NCBI GenBank assembly: GCA_030613055.1
Contig: JAUWMR010000022.1
Span: 1 to 64,000 of the forward strand
Length of the DNA stretch: 64,000 bases
Direction: 5' to 3'
From: Desulfobacteraceae bacterium
GTDB taxonomy: Bacteria; Desulfobacterota; DSM-4660; Desulfatiglandales; Desulfatiglandaceae
The position numbers and the translations under genes were made by a program. Shown here in pieces: positions 7,829 to 15,269 of the stretch. The notes below the pieces were generated by a model that was not told the DNA's origin, searched no databases, and was given only the letters and a program-made list of their open reading frames with translations. The first letter of the stretch is position 1, and each line of letters begins with the position of its first letter.

Positions 7829-9634
7829 ATGACGGTTGAAACGGTCCCTCAGATATTTAAGAAGACCGCCGAAAAATATGGCGACAGGGTGGCCATGCGC
7901 AAGAAGGAATATGGCCTGTGGCATGATATCTCATGGAATAATTTTTACAGAGATGTCAAATACATAGGCTTGGCCCTGATATCTATGGGTCTCAAAAAAG
8001 GCGAATGTGTCTCCATTATCGGGGATAACTGTCCTGAATGGTCCATAATAGATCTGGGTATCCAGTGTGTCGGTGGAGTGGCAGTCGGCGTGTATTCCAC
8101 AAGTGCCTGGCCCCAGGTGGAGTATGTGGTAGAAAACTCCGAATCCATATTTTTCTTTGTGGAAAATGAGGAACAATTAGACAAATGGCTTCAATTCAGG
8201 GATAAAGCCGTACGTATAAAGAAGGTGATCGTCTGGGACCTGGAAGGTCTGAGGCATTTTGAGGACCCCATGGTCATGACCTATGACGACATCCTCAAAA
8301 TGGGTCGTCAGGTCTTGGAAGATGATCCCGACCTGTTTGAGAAACGTATGTCCGAGATCACCCCTGAGGATCTCTCGGTTCTCATCTATACCTCGGGCAC
8401 AACAGGACCACCAAAAGGGGCCATGCTGACACACAGAAACGTCACATGGATGGGTCGGGCCATTATAGAGGACAACCCCGTGTATGATACGGATGAGGTA
8501 ATGTCTTTTCTGCCCCTGTGTCATATCTTTGAGCGCCTGTTTTCTGTTTTTGCCCAGATTACCCATGGATACACGGTCAATTTTATTGAAAGCCTGGATA
8601 CGGTGATGGATAATATGCGGGAAATATCACCGACCGTGGGCTATGCTGTTCCCCGTATCTGGGAAAAATACATGTCTGCCGTGTATATCAAAATGTCGGA
8701 TGCCACCTGGTTTAAGAGGCTCGTTTTTGGCATTGCATATAAAATAGGGAAAAAGCGGGCTACACTGAGGATGAATTTCAAGGATGTCCCATTTTATATT
8801 GAGATTCTATACCAGGTTGCCTATTTTACTGTCTTCCGCAAGCTCAAAGAAAGGCTCGGATTTGACCGGATGCGTATGGCCTATTCGGGCGCTGCACCAA
8901 TTGCGCCGGACGTATTACATTTTTTCCAGTCCATCGGTATTAATTTAATGGAGGGCTACGGCCAGACCGAAGACACTGGAGTCACCTGCGTTTCCCCGGC
9001 AGGAAGGGTCAAATTCGGAAGCGTAGGCCCACCCCTTCCAGGTACGGAGGTTAAAATAGCAGAGGATGGAGAGATACTGGTAAAATCCCCTTCGGTGTTT
9101 AAGGGATATTACGGCGATCCAAAGTCAACTGCGGAGACTATTAAGGATGGATGGCTTTACTCAGGGGACGTGGGAGAGCTTGATGAGGATGGATATCTGA
9201 AGATCACCGACCGCAAAAAGGATATTATCGTCACTGCGGGTGGTAAGAATATCACGCCCCAGTATATAGAAAACAAGCTGAAAGCCAGCCCCTATATAAA
9301 TGACGCCGTTGTGATCGGCGATAAAAGAAAATTTATAAGTTGTCTGATCATGATTGATGAGGACAATGTTGTAAAATACGCCCAGGATAATAAAATCCAG
9401 TTTTCCACTTATAAGGACCTGACTCAGAGCCCCGATATCGTAAAGTTTATTCAGGGTGAAATGAATAATGTGAATGAAACTCTGTCCCGCGTGGAGCAGG
9501 TAAAGAAGTTTACAATTCTTCCCAAGAAACTTTACGAGGAAGATGGTGAGGTCACTCCGACCATGAAGGTCAAAAGAAAATACGTAAACGAGGCATTCAC
9601 AGATCTCATTGAAGCCATGTACAAAAGGAGATAG
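7829..9634 (+). CDS. AMP-forming long-chain-type acyl-CoA synthetase
   Basis: 601 residues. The ATP-binding P-loop is YTSGTTGPPKGAMLTHRN near 190-207. The A5 motif GYGQTEDTG is near 380, and the A7/A8 motifs YSGDVGELDEDGYLKITDRK are near 450-470, followed by the hinge. The family is COG1022-like acyl-CoA ligases, which activate carboxylic acids to CoA thioesters with ATP and cannot be assigned a chain length from sequence. It sits between livF and the binding-protein gene. A Liv transporter plus acyl-CoA ligase is a recurrent arrangement in Desulfobacterota and suggests uptake and activation of an organic acid, which is inference. Confidence 0.92.
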   Translation: MTVETVPQIFKKTAEKYGDRVAMRKKEYGLWHDISWNNFYRDVKYIGLALISMGLKKGECVSIIGDNCPEWSIIDLGIQCVGGVAVGVYSTSAWPQVEYVVENSESIFFFVENEEQLDKWLQFRDKAVRIKKVIVWDLEGLRHFEDPMVMTYDDILKMGRQVLEDDPDLFEKRMSEITPEDLSVLIYTSGTTGPPKGAMLTHRNVTWMGRAIIEDNPVYDTDEVMSFLPLCHIFERLFSVFAQITHGYTVNFIESLDTVMDNMREISPTVGYAVPRIWEKYMSAVYIKMSDATWFKRLVFGIAYKIGKKRATLRMNFKDVPFYIEILYQVAYFTVFRKLKERLGFDRMRMAYSGAAPIAPDVLHFFQSIGINLMEGYGQTEDTGVTCVSPAGRVKFGSVGPPLPGTEVKIAEDGEILVKSPSVFKGYYGDPKSTAETIKDGWLYSGDVGELDEDGYLKITDRKKDIIVTAGGKNITPQYIENKLKASPYINDAVVIGDKRKFISCLIMIDEDNVVKYAQDNKIQFSTYKDLTQSPDIVKFIQGEMNNVNETLSRVEQVKKFTILPKKLYEEDGEVTPTMKVKRKYVNEAFTDLIEAMYKRR

Positions 9635-9806
9635 ATAATCGAGTAAAGTAATACCTGGTGGATATATAACTCAACGGCTAAACAACTTAACAACTCAACC
9701 ATTACTTTACATCCAATTGCTCCTTGTTTTTATTAAAGATACAGGGGTTTAGAATTAGACAATATAATCATAAACAGTTGATAAAAAAATCAAAAGGAGG
9801 ATGAAA

Positions 9807-11018
9807 ATGAAGAAAAAGAACTGGATTATTATGGTGGTTTGCGCCGTGCTCATGTCATTAGTCTTCATTCCTGCTGCATTAGCAGAAAGGGGAGTTACTG
9901 ATACGGAGATCCGTATCGGACAGTGGGGGCCCCAGACAGGCCCGGCTGCCCTGTGGGGCGCAGTGGCAAGGGGAACCGGCTGTTATTTTAATATGATTAA
10001 CGCTGAGGGCGGAATCCATGGCCGAAAAATCAAATATTTTTTAAGAGATGATGGCTATATGCCCCCCAGAACCAAGGCCATTGCCAAGGAACTGGTGGAG
10101 GACAAGAAGATTTTTGCATTTGCCTCGGGTGTGGGAAGTGCTACAGGCATGGCCGTCAAGAAATACCTGCATAAAAACAAGGTGCCCTGGGTAGGACCTG
10201 CAGCCGGGTCAACGCACTGGGCATATCCGCCAACAAAGTATCTTTTTGCTACTTATCCGCTATATTGTAATGAGGCTTCTATTTTAGTTAACTACGCGAT
10301 CAAAAAGATGGGCAAAAAGAAAATCGCCTTTTTCTATCAGAATGATGATTACGGTAAAGAGGGCCTCTACGGTGCACAGCTTGCCCTTGAAAAACTTGGC
10401 ATGAAACTGGTTGCTGAGGTATCCGCAGAGGTATTGGATACGGACCTGAGCGCTCACTGCATGAAGCTGAAGGCTGCAAATCCTGATTGTGTCATCAATT
10501 GGCTACTTCCCAAGCAGGGGGCCATAATATTAGGAACCGCCGCCAAGATGGGCTTTAAACCCCAGTGGATGACCTCAAGTACACTGAGCGATACTGCCGT
10601 CATGTTCAAGATCACTAAGGGGCTCTACAAGGATGTGTACTATACGTGCTTTGCCGAGGCCCCTGATTCGCCCCACCCACTTATGAGAAAGTATAAGGAG
10701 GCCCAGGAAAAATATGCGCCCAAGGACCGGTGGGGTATCTTTTTCTATGCCGGCTTCTATTTTGTGGAACCTATGGTGGAGGCGCTCAAAAGATGCGGCA
10801 GGGACCTCACAGCGGAAAAATTTATTAAGGCCATGGAAGGCATCAAGGATTTTCAGGGGATCGGCCCCAAGATCTCTTATGGTCCGAACAAGAGACAGGG
10901 TACAAGTGCTTCTTTTGTCGGCAAATGTGGAGACGGAGGCAAGTTCCTGCGTATTTCCGATTGGATGCCTTCTGATATTAATGTAAAGCAGGTTATAAAG
11001 AGGGCCTACAACAGATAA
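9807..11018 (+). CDS. LivK-type periplasmic substrate-binding protein
   Basis: 403 residues from the ATG at 9807. An in-frame ATG at 9801 directly abuts the AAAGGAGG ribosome site, so the second, 6 bases away, is preferred. It has a signal peptide of about 24 residues (MKKKNWIIMVV to PAALA). The mature protein starts with DTEIRIGQWGPQTGPAA, the type-I periplasmic-binding-protein (Peripla_BP_6) signature for Liv systems. It captures the solute and delivers it to LivHM. The 172-base gap after the ligase gene may hold its own promoter, allowing higher expression. Confidence 0.93.
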   Translation: MKKKNWIIMVVCAVLMSLVFIPAALAERGVTDTEIRIGQWGPQTGPAALWGAVARGTGCYFNMINAEGGIHGRKIKYFLRDDGYMPPRTKAIAKELVEDKKIFAFASGVGSATGMAVKKYLHKNKVPWVGPAAGSTHWAYPPTKYLFATYPLYCNEASILVNYAIKKMGKKKIAFFYQNDDYGKEGLYGAQLALEKLGMKLVAEVSAEVLDTDLSAHCMKLKAANPDCVINWLLPKQGAIILGTAAKMGFKPQWMTSSTLSDTAVMFKITKGLYKDVYYTCFAEAPDSPHPLMRKYKEAQEKYAPKDRWGIFFYAGFYFVEPMVEALKRCGRDLTAEKFIKAMEGIKDFQGIGPKISYGPNKRQGTSASFVGKCGDGGKFLRISDWMPSDINVKQVIKRAYNR

Positions 11019-11097
11019 ACGGTTTTGCTCAGGCAGCCTTTCCGTCTTTAAAGGAGTGGAAAGGGTTTGGGCCTGACTTCCTAAGGGGGTGAAAATA

Positions 11098-11664
11098 ATG
11101 AATATCACTAAAGGATTGTTTGCCAGATGGATATTTGTAACCGGGTTGGTTTTTCTTGTGTTAGGGTTTGTGTCCTCCGGTTGTACGCTACCGGAAAAGG
11201 AATTTGATCCGAATATTAAAGGTCCACAGGTAATTGCCCACCCGGAAATTATCAGCCTTGGTGTGGCCGCCCTGACCAAGACTCCTCTTGTTTTTAAGGG
11301 AAAAGGGTTCCTGCCCGGGGATTCGGTTTTCATAAGTCTATTAGGGGTTAAAAAGAAAGATAAAGCAGTAGATCTCGCCATTGCAGATGCGAATATTGAT
11401 AAGAACGGGTATTTCACTGCAAAAGTAAGCACATTGGTCAAGGTGAGTGAATTACTGCAGGCCAAGATCGGATCCAACAAAAAGATGGAAAATATTATCG
11501 TTATTACCCAGCCGCCGATACCAGCCGGAACATATACTGTTCGGGCCGTAAGTATGGAATCCGACAAAAAGGCCGAATGCAAACTCGTGATCAATAAGCC
11601 TTCCCTGTTTGAAAGGTTTAAGGACTGGCTCGGTATTAAGATGGGAAAAATTGTAGAAAAGTAG
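11098..11664 (+). CDS. putative lipoprotein linked to the Liv transporter
   Basis: 188 residues from the ATG at 11098, 8 bases from an AAGGGGG ribosome site; an upstream GTG at 11089 overlaps that site. The N-terminal hydrophobic stretch ends in FVSSGCTLP, a plausible but imperfect lipobox. The remainder is a beta-rich extracytoplasmic domain (pattern LVFKGKGFLPGDSV, then PPIPAGTYTVRAVS) resembling Ig/IPT-like folds. I do not recognise a named family. Its place after the binding protein and before the terminator suggests an accessory role in the same system. Confidence 0.7.
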   Translation: MNITKGLFARWIFVTGLVFLVLGFVSSGCTLPEKEFDPNIKGPQVIAHPEIISLGVAALTKTPLVFKGKGFLPGDSVFISLLGVKKKDKAVDLAIADANIDKNGYFTAKVSTLVKVSELLQAKIGSNKKMENIIVITQPPIPAGTYTVRAVSMESDKKAECKLVINKPSLFERFKDWLGIKMGKIVEK

Positions 11665-11684
11665 ACAGTTTAAAATAATCAACT

Positions 11685-11718
11685 AAAAAAGCCCCTTGAT
11701 ATTTGAGGGGCTTTTTTG
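11685..11718 (+). terminator. intrinsic terminator of the Liv operon
   Basis: AAAAAAGCCCCT, a TGATATTTG loop and AGGGGCTTTTTT form a 12-base-pair stem that merges into a T-run. It is 21 bases after the lipoprotein stop and closes the plus-strand block that begins at 3712 or 4136. Confidence 0.92.
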
Positions 11719-11739
11719 CTTCCCTCCAACTTTTCATGA

Positions 11740-11836
11740 ACTCGTAGAAAGTCAAAATCACGTCACTCCCGCCCCGCATCAAGTGCGGGGCAGGAATGAC
11801 AGATAAGGTCAAATCCGACTTTTTACGAGACCATCA
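11740..11836. repeat. MITE-like element, copy A
   Basis: The left arm ACTCGTAGAAAGTC (11740-11753) mirrors the right arm GACTTTTTACGAG (11817-11829), followed by ACCATCAAG. The interior contains a palindrome of the CCCGCCCCGCATCAAGTGCGGGG kind. It shares both ends with the element at 52532-52678. Confidence 0.65.
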
Positions 11837-11962
11837 AGCTGGTTTTTGGTATATTGATTTGTAACTGATCATGTTGTTTACCCTACTGTTGAATAAACAA
11901 CATGGTTAGTATTATTAAAAACCTTCTAAATACCTACTGTCCGTCTGCCTGAGTAGTTGCGA

Positions 11963-12331
11963 TTACATTAGGCTTGGATGGTCGCGGATTTCCAGTTCAA
12001 ATTCGTCAGGCTCAGGGGAATTATAGCGGACGATGTTTTGAAGATGGAAGAGGCTGTCGGGATCTATATGGGTGAATTTGACGGCGATGGCTTTTGGGTC
12101 GCATCGGATGATAGTCCCATTGACTTTTATACTGACTTCGCTGCTTGTTCCACTCAGAAGAATTTTCATTCGGCACACGGTCCCAGGTTTCAGATCAGCC
12201 TTAACTGGTAAAAGACAGCCTCCGACGCCGAGATTAGTGATCTCCCCGGCGTTGTACAAGATGCCGTTGACCATCATTTCCGCATTGACCCTGAAAGGAA
12301 CCCTGCTGAATCGCCGCTTATCCTTTATCAT
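11963..12331 (-). CDS. PilZ-domain protein
   Basis: 122 residues from the ATG at 12331, which has a GGAG ribosome site 8 bases upstream. The longer frame opening at 12418 would be translated through a long hairpin, so I reject it. The c-di-GMP-binding motifs of PilZ are present: KDKRRFSRVPFR at residues 3-14 (RxxxR) and NLGVGGCLL near 40 (the [D/N]xSxxG position, with G in place of S). It is a stand-alone PilZ domain, likely a c-di-GMP effector for motility, envelope or chemotaxis. It lies downstream of cheR on the same strand. Confidence 0.85.
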   Translation of the reverse strand: MIKDKRRFSRVPFRVNAEMMVNGILYNAGEITNLGVGGCLLPVKADLKPGTVCRMKILLSGTSSEVSIKVNGTIIRCDPKAIAVKFTHIDPDSLFHLQNIVRYNSPEPDEFELEIRDHPSLM

Positions 12332-12365
12332 ATGTAAATCTCCGCTAACTACACAGGTATTTATT

Positions 12366-12404
12366 AGACAGGATGACCCCGCGTTCCGCGGGGTCATCCT
12401 GTCT
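12366..12404. repeat. perfect 18-bp inverted repeat in the pilZ leader
   Basis: AGACAGGATGACCCCGCG (12366-12383) is exactly mirrored at 12387-12404 around a 3-base loop. There is no T-run 3' of it on the pilZ strand, so it is not a standard terminator for that strand; the A-run lies on the other side. It sits 35 bases upstream of the pilZ ATG, between cheR and pilZ. Confidence 0.85.
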
Positions 12405-12453
12405 AAAAAAAGAGACACCTGAATAGTAACGATCTCCGTATAATAGCGCCTAT

Positions 12454-13212
12454 TTAGACTTTTTTGTAGATGCTCGGTTTTACATACTTGTATCTATGGT
12501 TAAGGTTGTTCAGGCTCTCTGCGCCGCCTATGACAAAATAGCCATTCAATTTCAGCACGCTATATAGCTTGTTAATTATTTTTTCTTTCACCATGCTGTC
12601 GAAATATATCAACACGTTTCTGCAAAAAACAACGTCAAGCTCTCGAAGTGGAGGCGACTCGGTCAAAAGATTAAATCTTTTATATATCACCATTTTTTTT
12701 AACTCATCCTTAACCTTGATATGCCCCTCCCATTTGCCCTGTCCCTTTTGAAAATATCTCCTCAATATACGTGAAGATACATTCTTCGCCCTTTCAACAG
12801 GATAGACACCTCTCTCCCCTAATCGCAATACGTTTGTTGATATATCGGTCGCAAGGATGGTGGGTCTGAATCCCTTCTCTAAGCAATATATGGCTATTGA
12901 ATAGGGCTCCTCACCACTTGAACATGCAGCACACCATATTTTTAAATGACTATTTTCAAGACATTCAAAATGATGGCTCTCTCTAAAAAAGAAGGTGTGA
13001 TTTGTTGATATGGCATCTATGAAATCAATTAGTTCCTGATTGTCATTCCCCAGCAGTTTGATATATTCATCAACTGAATTAATCCCTGTACTACGCAATC
13101 TCTTTGCAAGACGGGCCTTGAGCAGTTGCTCTTTGCCATCATGGAGGTTGATCCCGCACTCATTATATACCAGGTCACTAAAATTTTTAAATTGTTTAGC
13201 CGTTATATTCAT
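12454..13212 (-). CDS. cheR: CheR-type chemoreceptor methyltransferase
   Basis: 252 residues. The N-terminal CheR helical domain (about 1-75) ends in ISTNHTFFFRESHHFE. The SAM-binding domain has IWCAACSSGEEPYSIA (motif I) near 93-108, LATDIS near 120 and DVVFCRNVLIYFD near 195. It transfers methyl groups from SAM to glutamates on methyl-accepting chemotaxis proteins. No other che genes are nearby; the neighbour is a PilZ protein. Length is slightly shorter than the usual 270-290 residues, and the loop between the two domains is compact. Confidence 0.92.
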   Translation of the reverse strand: MNITAKQFKNFSDLVYNECGINLHDGKEQLLKARLAKRLRSTGINSVDEYIKLLGNDNQELIDFIDAISTNHTFFFRESHHFECLENSHLKIWCAACSSGEEPYSIAIYCLEKGFRPTILATDISTNVLRLGERGVYPVERAKNVSSRILRRYFQKGQGKWEGHIKVKDELKKMVIYKRFNLLTESPPLRELDVVFCRNVLIYFDSMVKEKIINKLYSVLKLNGYFVIGGAESLNNLNHRYKYVKPSIYKKV

Positions 13213-13754
13213 TTAATTTAAAAAAAATTTATGATGAACAAATACAAGGTGCAGGTTAATCCGCCAAAGGCGGACAAGGGTTAATTCCCCGCAGCTTGCT
13301 GCGTTACATTTTCTAGTCTTGATACCTCGTAGCTTGCTGCGAGGTAGTTCATTCCCAAACGACTGCTTGGCCCCTTTTAGGGGCCTTCCTCAAGCCTCCT
13401 AGTGGTGGTTGGTAACCACTTCCATTAATACAGCAAAAAAGGTGCCAATAGGGGGTATGCGGGATGGCTCGGGATGCAAAACGACTAAATATAAATAAAT
13501 TCAATAAGATATGGTTCCATTATTGTTTTGTTGGGCGGGGAGAATCGGACTGAAGGAAACCGTACGGAACTTTAGGTTGCGGTTTCTGTTGTCAGAGTTT
13601 TGACAGGTATGAAAAGAAAATTGACGAATTCCTTAGATGAAGATGACAAAAAACCATGTAAGGCAGGATTCTTTGGCAGGATTGAATGGAGATTAATAAA
13701 AGAAAGGAAGGAAATTTTATTGGGTCGGTGTGGAAAGGGGGAGATAAACAGTCA
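13213..13754. other. gene-free spacer with small inverted repeats
   Basis: No convincing gene is seen. The stretch holds several short inverted repeats, for example CCGCCAAAGGCGG (13261-13273), GCCCCTTTTAGGGGC and GTGGTTGGTAACCAC, plus repeated 'CGTAGCTTGCTGCG' phrases. A 76-codon plus-strand frame at 13600-13830 runs into the convergent purF-like gene and has no ribosome site. Confidence 0.6.
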
Positions 13755-15230
13755 TTATTTCCGAGAACGCTTGTATTTATCAAATTCTAACTTGAGCCAG
13801 TCAGGCCAGAATTCTTCATCAATGGGATAACTTGCATCCAGCGCCTGAAAGGAACCTTTGCCTGCAATTTTCAGAATATTTTCCTGAAGGTTATACCTTA
13901 CCTCATCAACACCAATTAATTTTGCGACCGCACTGTTTAACTCTTCAAGTGTTTTGTCATAAGGGTTGTCATCCGCAAATGCCCTCTGTACGGCAAGTTC
14001 GTCCAAACACTCAATGCCGCGGTGCCATTCCTTGAATGAAGGGAAAAACATGGGGCCGTAAGATATCCAGAACTCGATGAATTTAGCGCCTGAGTTGTAT
14101 ACGACCCAGACAGAACCACCCTCGCTTACACTCCCTCTTACAATGCTGTCATCTCCCATTGCGATGTTCTTGTCTTTTAACAGCGAGTCAATACCACCGA
14201 ACTTCAGCCCGACTTCCTGAGATCTTGTCTGTTGCGCGCCTTCTTGAAATGTCCTGACGGCCTGAGGGAGTTTTATAAGGGCAGGAAATAGTTTTTTCTT
14301 AAGACCTTCTGCAACACCTACGGTAACGCCCCAGCCTGATTCAGGGTTTGGAATGACAACATCGGCCCTTGAATTTTTGTAATAATCAGTCAATTTCAGG
14401 CCCAGTTCTCGCCTAATCTGGAATATTTCTTTCCCTCTAAATAGTGAACCCACATTGCCATAATAAACACCCTGGAATATGTCCGGCATCATGGTTTCTT
14501 CTCTTAATCTTTTTGTTTCATTTCCTTTTGATGAGCATATGGTCATTTCCGCGCCGTCATATTCCTTTTCGGTCAGGCCATTCAGTCTTCTGTGAGAACA
14601 GGATTCGGAACTGACAACAAAGGCCCCATCTATTGTTGAATAACAGAAAGGCTCAAACGCCTTTGAATCGTTTAAGGCAATCAGGTATATCTCCTTGCCG
14701 TCATGAACCAGGGCAGTTAAGGCAAAAGTTGCCCTGCCATGCAGTTTATTGACAAGTTTTTCACCCGCTTCGAATGTGATGCCATCCTGTATAACGTACT
14801 TATGTAACAGGGCACCAACAACCTCCGTTTTATTATCAGTCTGAAGACTGTAATCCATTTCAAGCTCGGTCCTAAGATCATCATCCTTGATAAGATACCC
14901 GTCCATGGTCAAGACAATCTTGAATTTAGAATAGGTTTTTGGATAGATCTCTATTGGCTCGGAATTAATTTTTTCGGCTATTTTTCTTTTCGTATAACCG
15001 ATGTTTCCGATAGCCGCGACAGGTTCTAAATCCTGAAAGGTTTTGATCGTATTGTAGTCTATTACTTCGGCGATCCTGCCCAGACCTTTGTGAACATATA
15101 TCCCCTTACGATTCGCTATGGCCAATCCGGTGCTGGCCTTGCCCCTGTGCTGACAGGCACCTGTTGCTAAAAATGTCTTGTTTACCAGTTCATTGTCATC
15201 CGGACTATAAATACCAACAATTCCGTCCAT
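13755..15230 (-). CDS. PurF-like phosphoribosyltransferase paralogue without glutaminase residues
   Basis: 491 residues. The whole length aligns with the PurF plan: N-terminal Ntn-type amidotransferase domain (about 1-240) and C-terminal phosphoribosyltransferase domain with the PRPP loop GDDSIVRGSV near residues 357-366. PurF starts Met-Cys-Gly-Ile-Val-Gly and uses that Cys as nucleophile. Here the start is Met-Asp-Gly-Ile-Val-Gly, the usual GHVRY reads GNIGY (Arg lost, residue 78) and the usual HNG reads MDG (Asn lost, residue 110). Glutamine hydrolysis is therefore unlikely, while PRPP binding looks possible. It follows carB by 39 bases with a GGGGAG ribosome site. It could use free ammonia or have a regulatory role; the function is not known to me. 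Confidence 0.85.
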   Translation of the reverse strand: MDGIVGIYSPDDNELVNKTFLATGACQHRGKASTGLAIANRKGIYVHKGLGRIAEVIDYNTIKTFQDLEPVAAIGNIGYTKRKIAEKINSEPIEIYPKTYSKFKIVLTMDGYLIKDDDLRTELEMDYSLQTDNKTEVVGALLHKYVIQDGITFEAGEKLVNKLHGRATFALTALVHDGKEIYLIALNDSKAFEPFCYSTIDGAFVVSSESCSHRRLNGLTEKEYDGAEMTICSSKGNETKRLREETMMPDIFQGVYYGNVGSLFRGKEIFQIRRELGLKLTDYYKNSRADVVIPNPESGWGVTVGVAEGLKKKLFPALIKLPQAVRTFQEGAQQTRSQEVGLKFGGIDSLLKDKNIAMGDDSIVRGSVSEGGSVWVVYNSGAKFIEFWISYGPMFFPSFKEWHRGIECLDELAVQRAFADDNPYDKTLEELNSAVAKLIGVDEVRYNLQENILKIAGKGSFQALDASYPIDEEFWPDWLKLEFDKYKRSRK

Positions 15231-15269
15231 TTTTGCTTTCTCCCCTGATAAAATCGTGAAACGATTTTA

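Noticed and set aside
9640-9720. Possible tRNA in the liv operon gap (AACTCAACGGC phrases)
   Set aside because: No cloverleaf, no TTCRANY T-loop and no CCA end; it is part of the AACTCAAC-type intergenic repeats also seen near 43020-43112.
12332-12418. Longer N-terminus for the PilZ protein
   Set aside because: The extra 29 codons run through an 18-bp perfect hairpin, and the ATG at 12331 has a good ribosome site and starts right before the PilZ RxxxR motif.
13440-13495. Possible c-di-GMP riboswitch (GGGATGCAAAACGAC resembles the GGGACGCAAAGCC segment)
   Set aside because: The partner segment (CAGGGCAAACC) and closing stems are missing, and no gene starts downstream on that strand.
13600-13830. 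76-codon plus-strand frame beside the purF-like gene
   Set aside because: It runs antisense into the end of the well-supported purF-like gene, has no ribosome site and shows no family resemblance.
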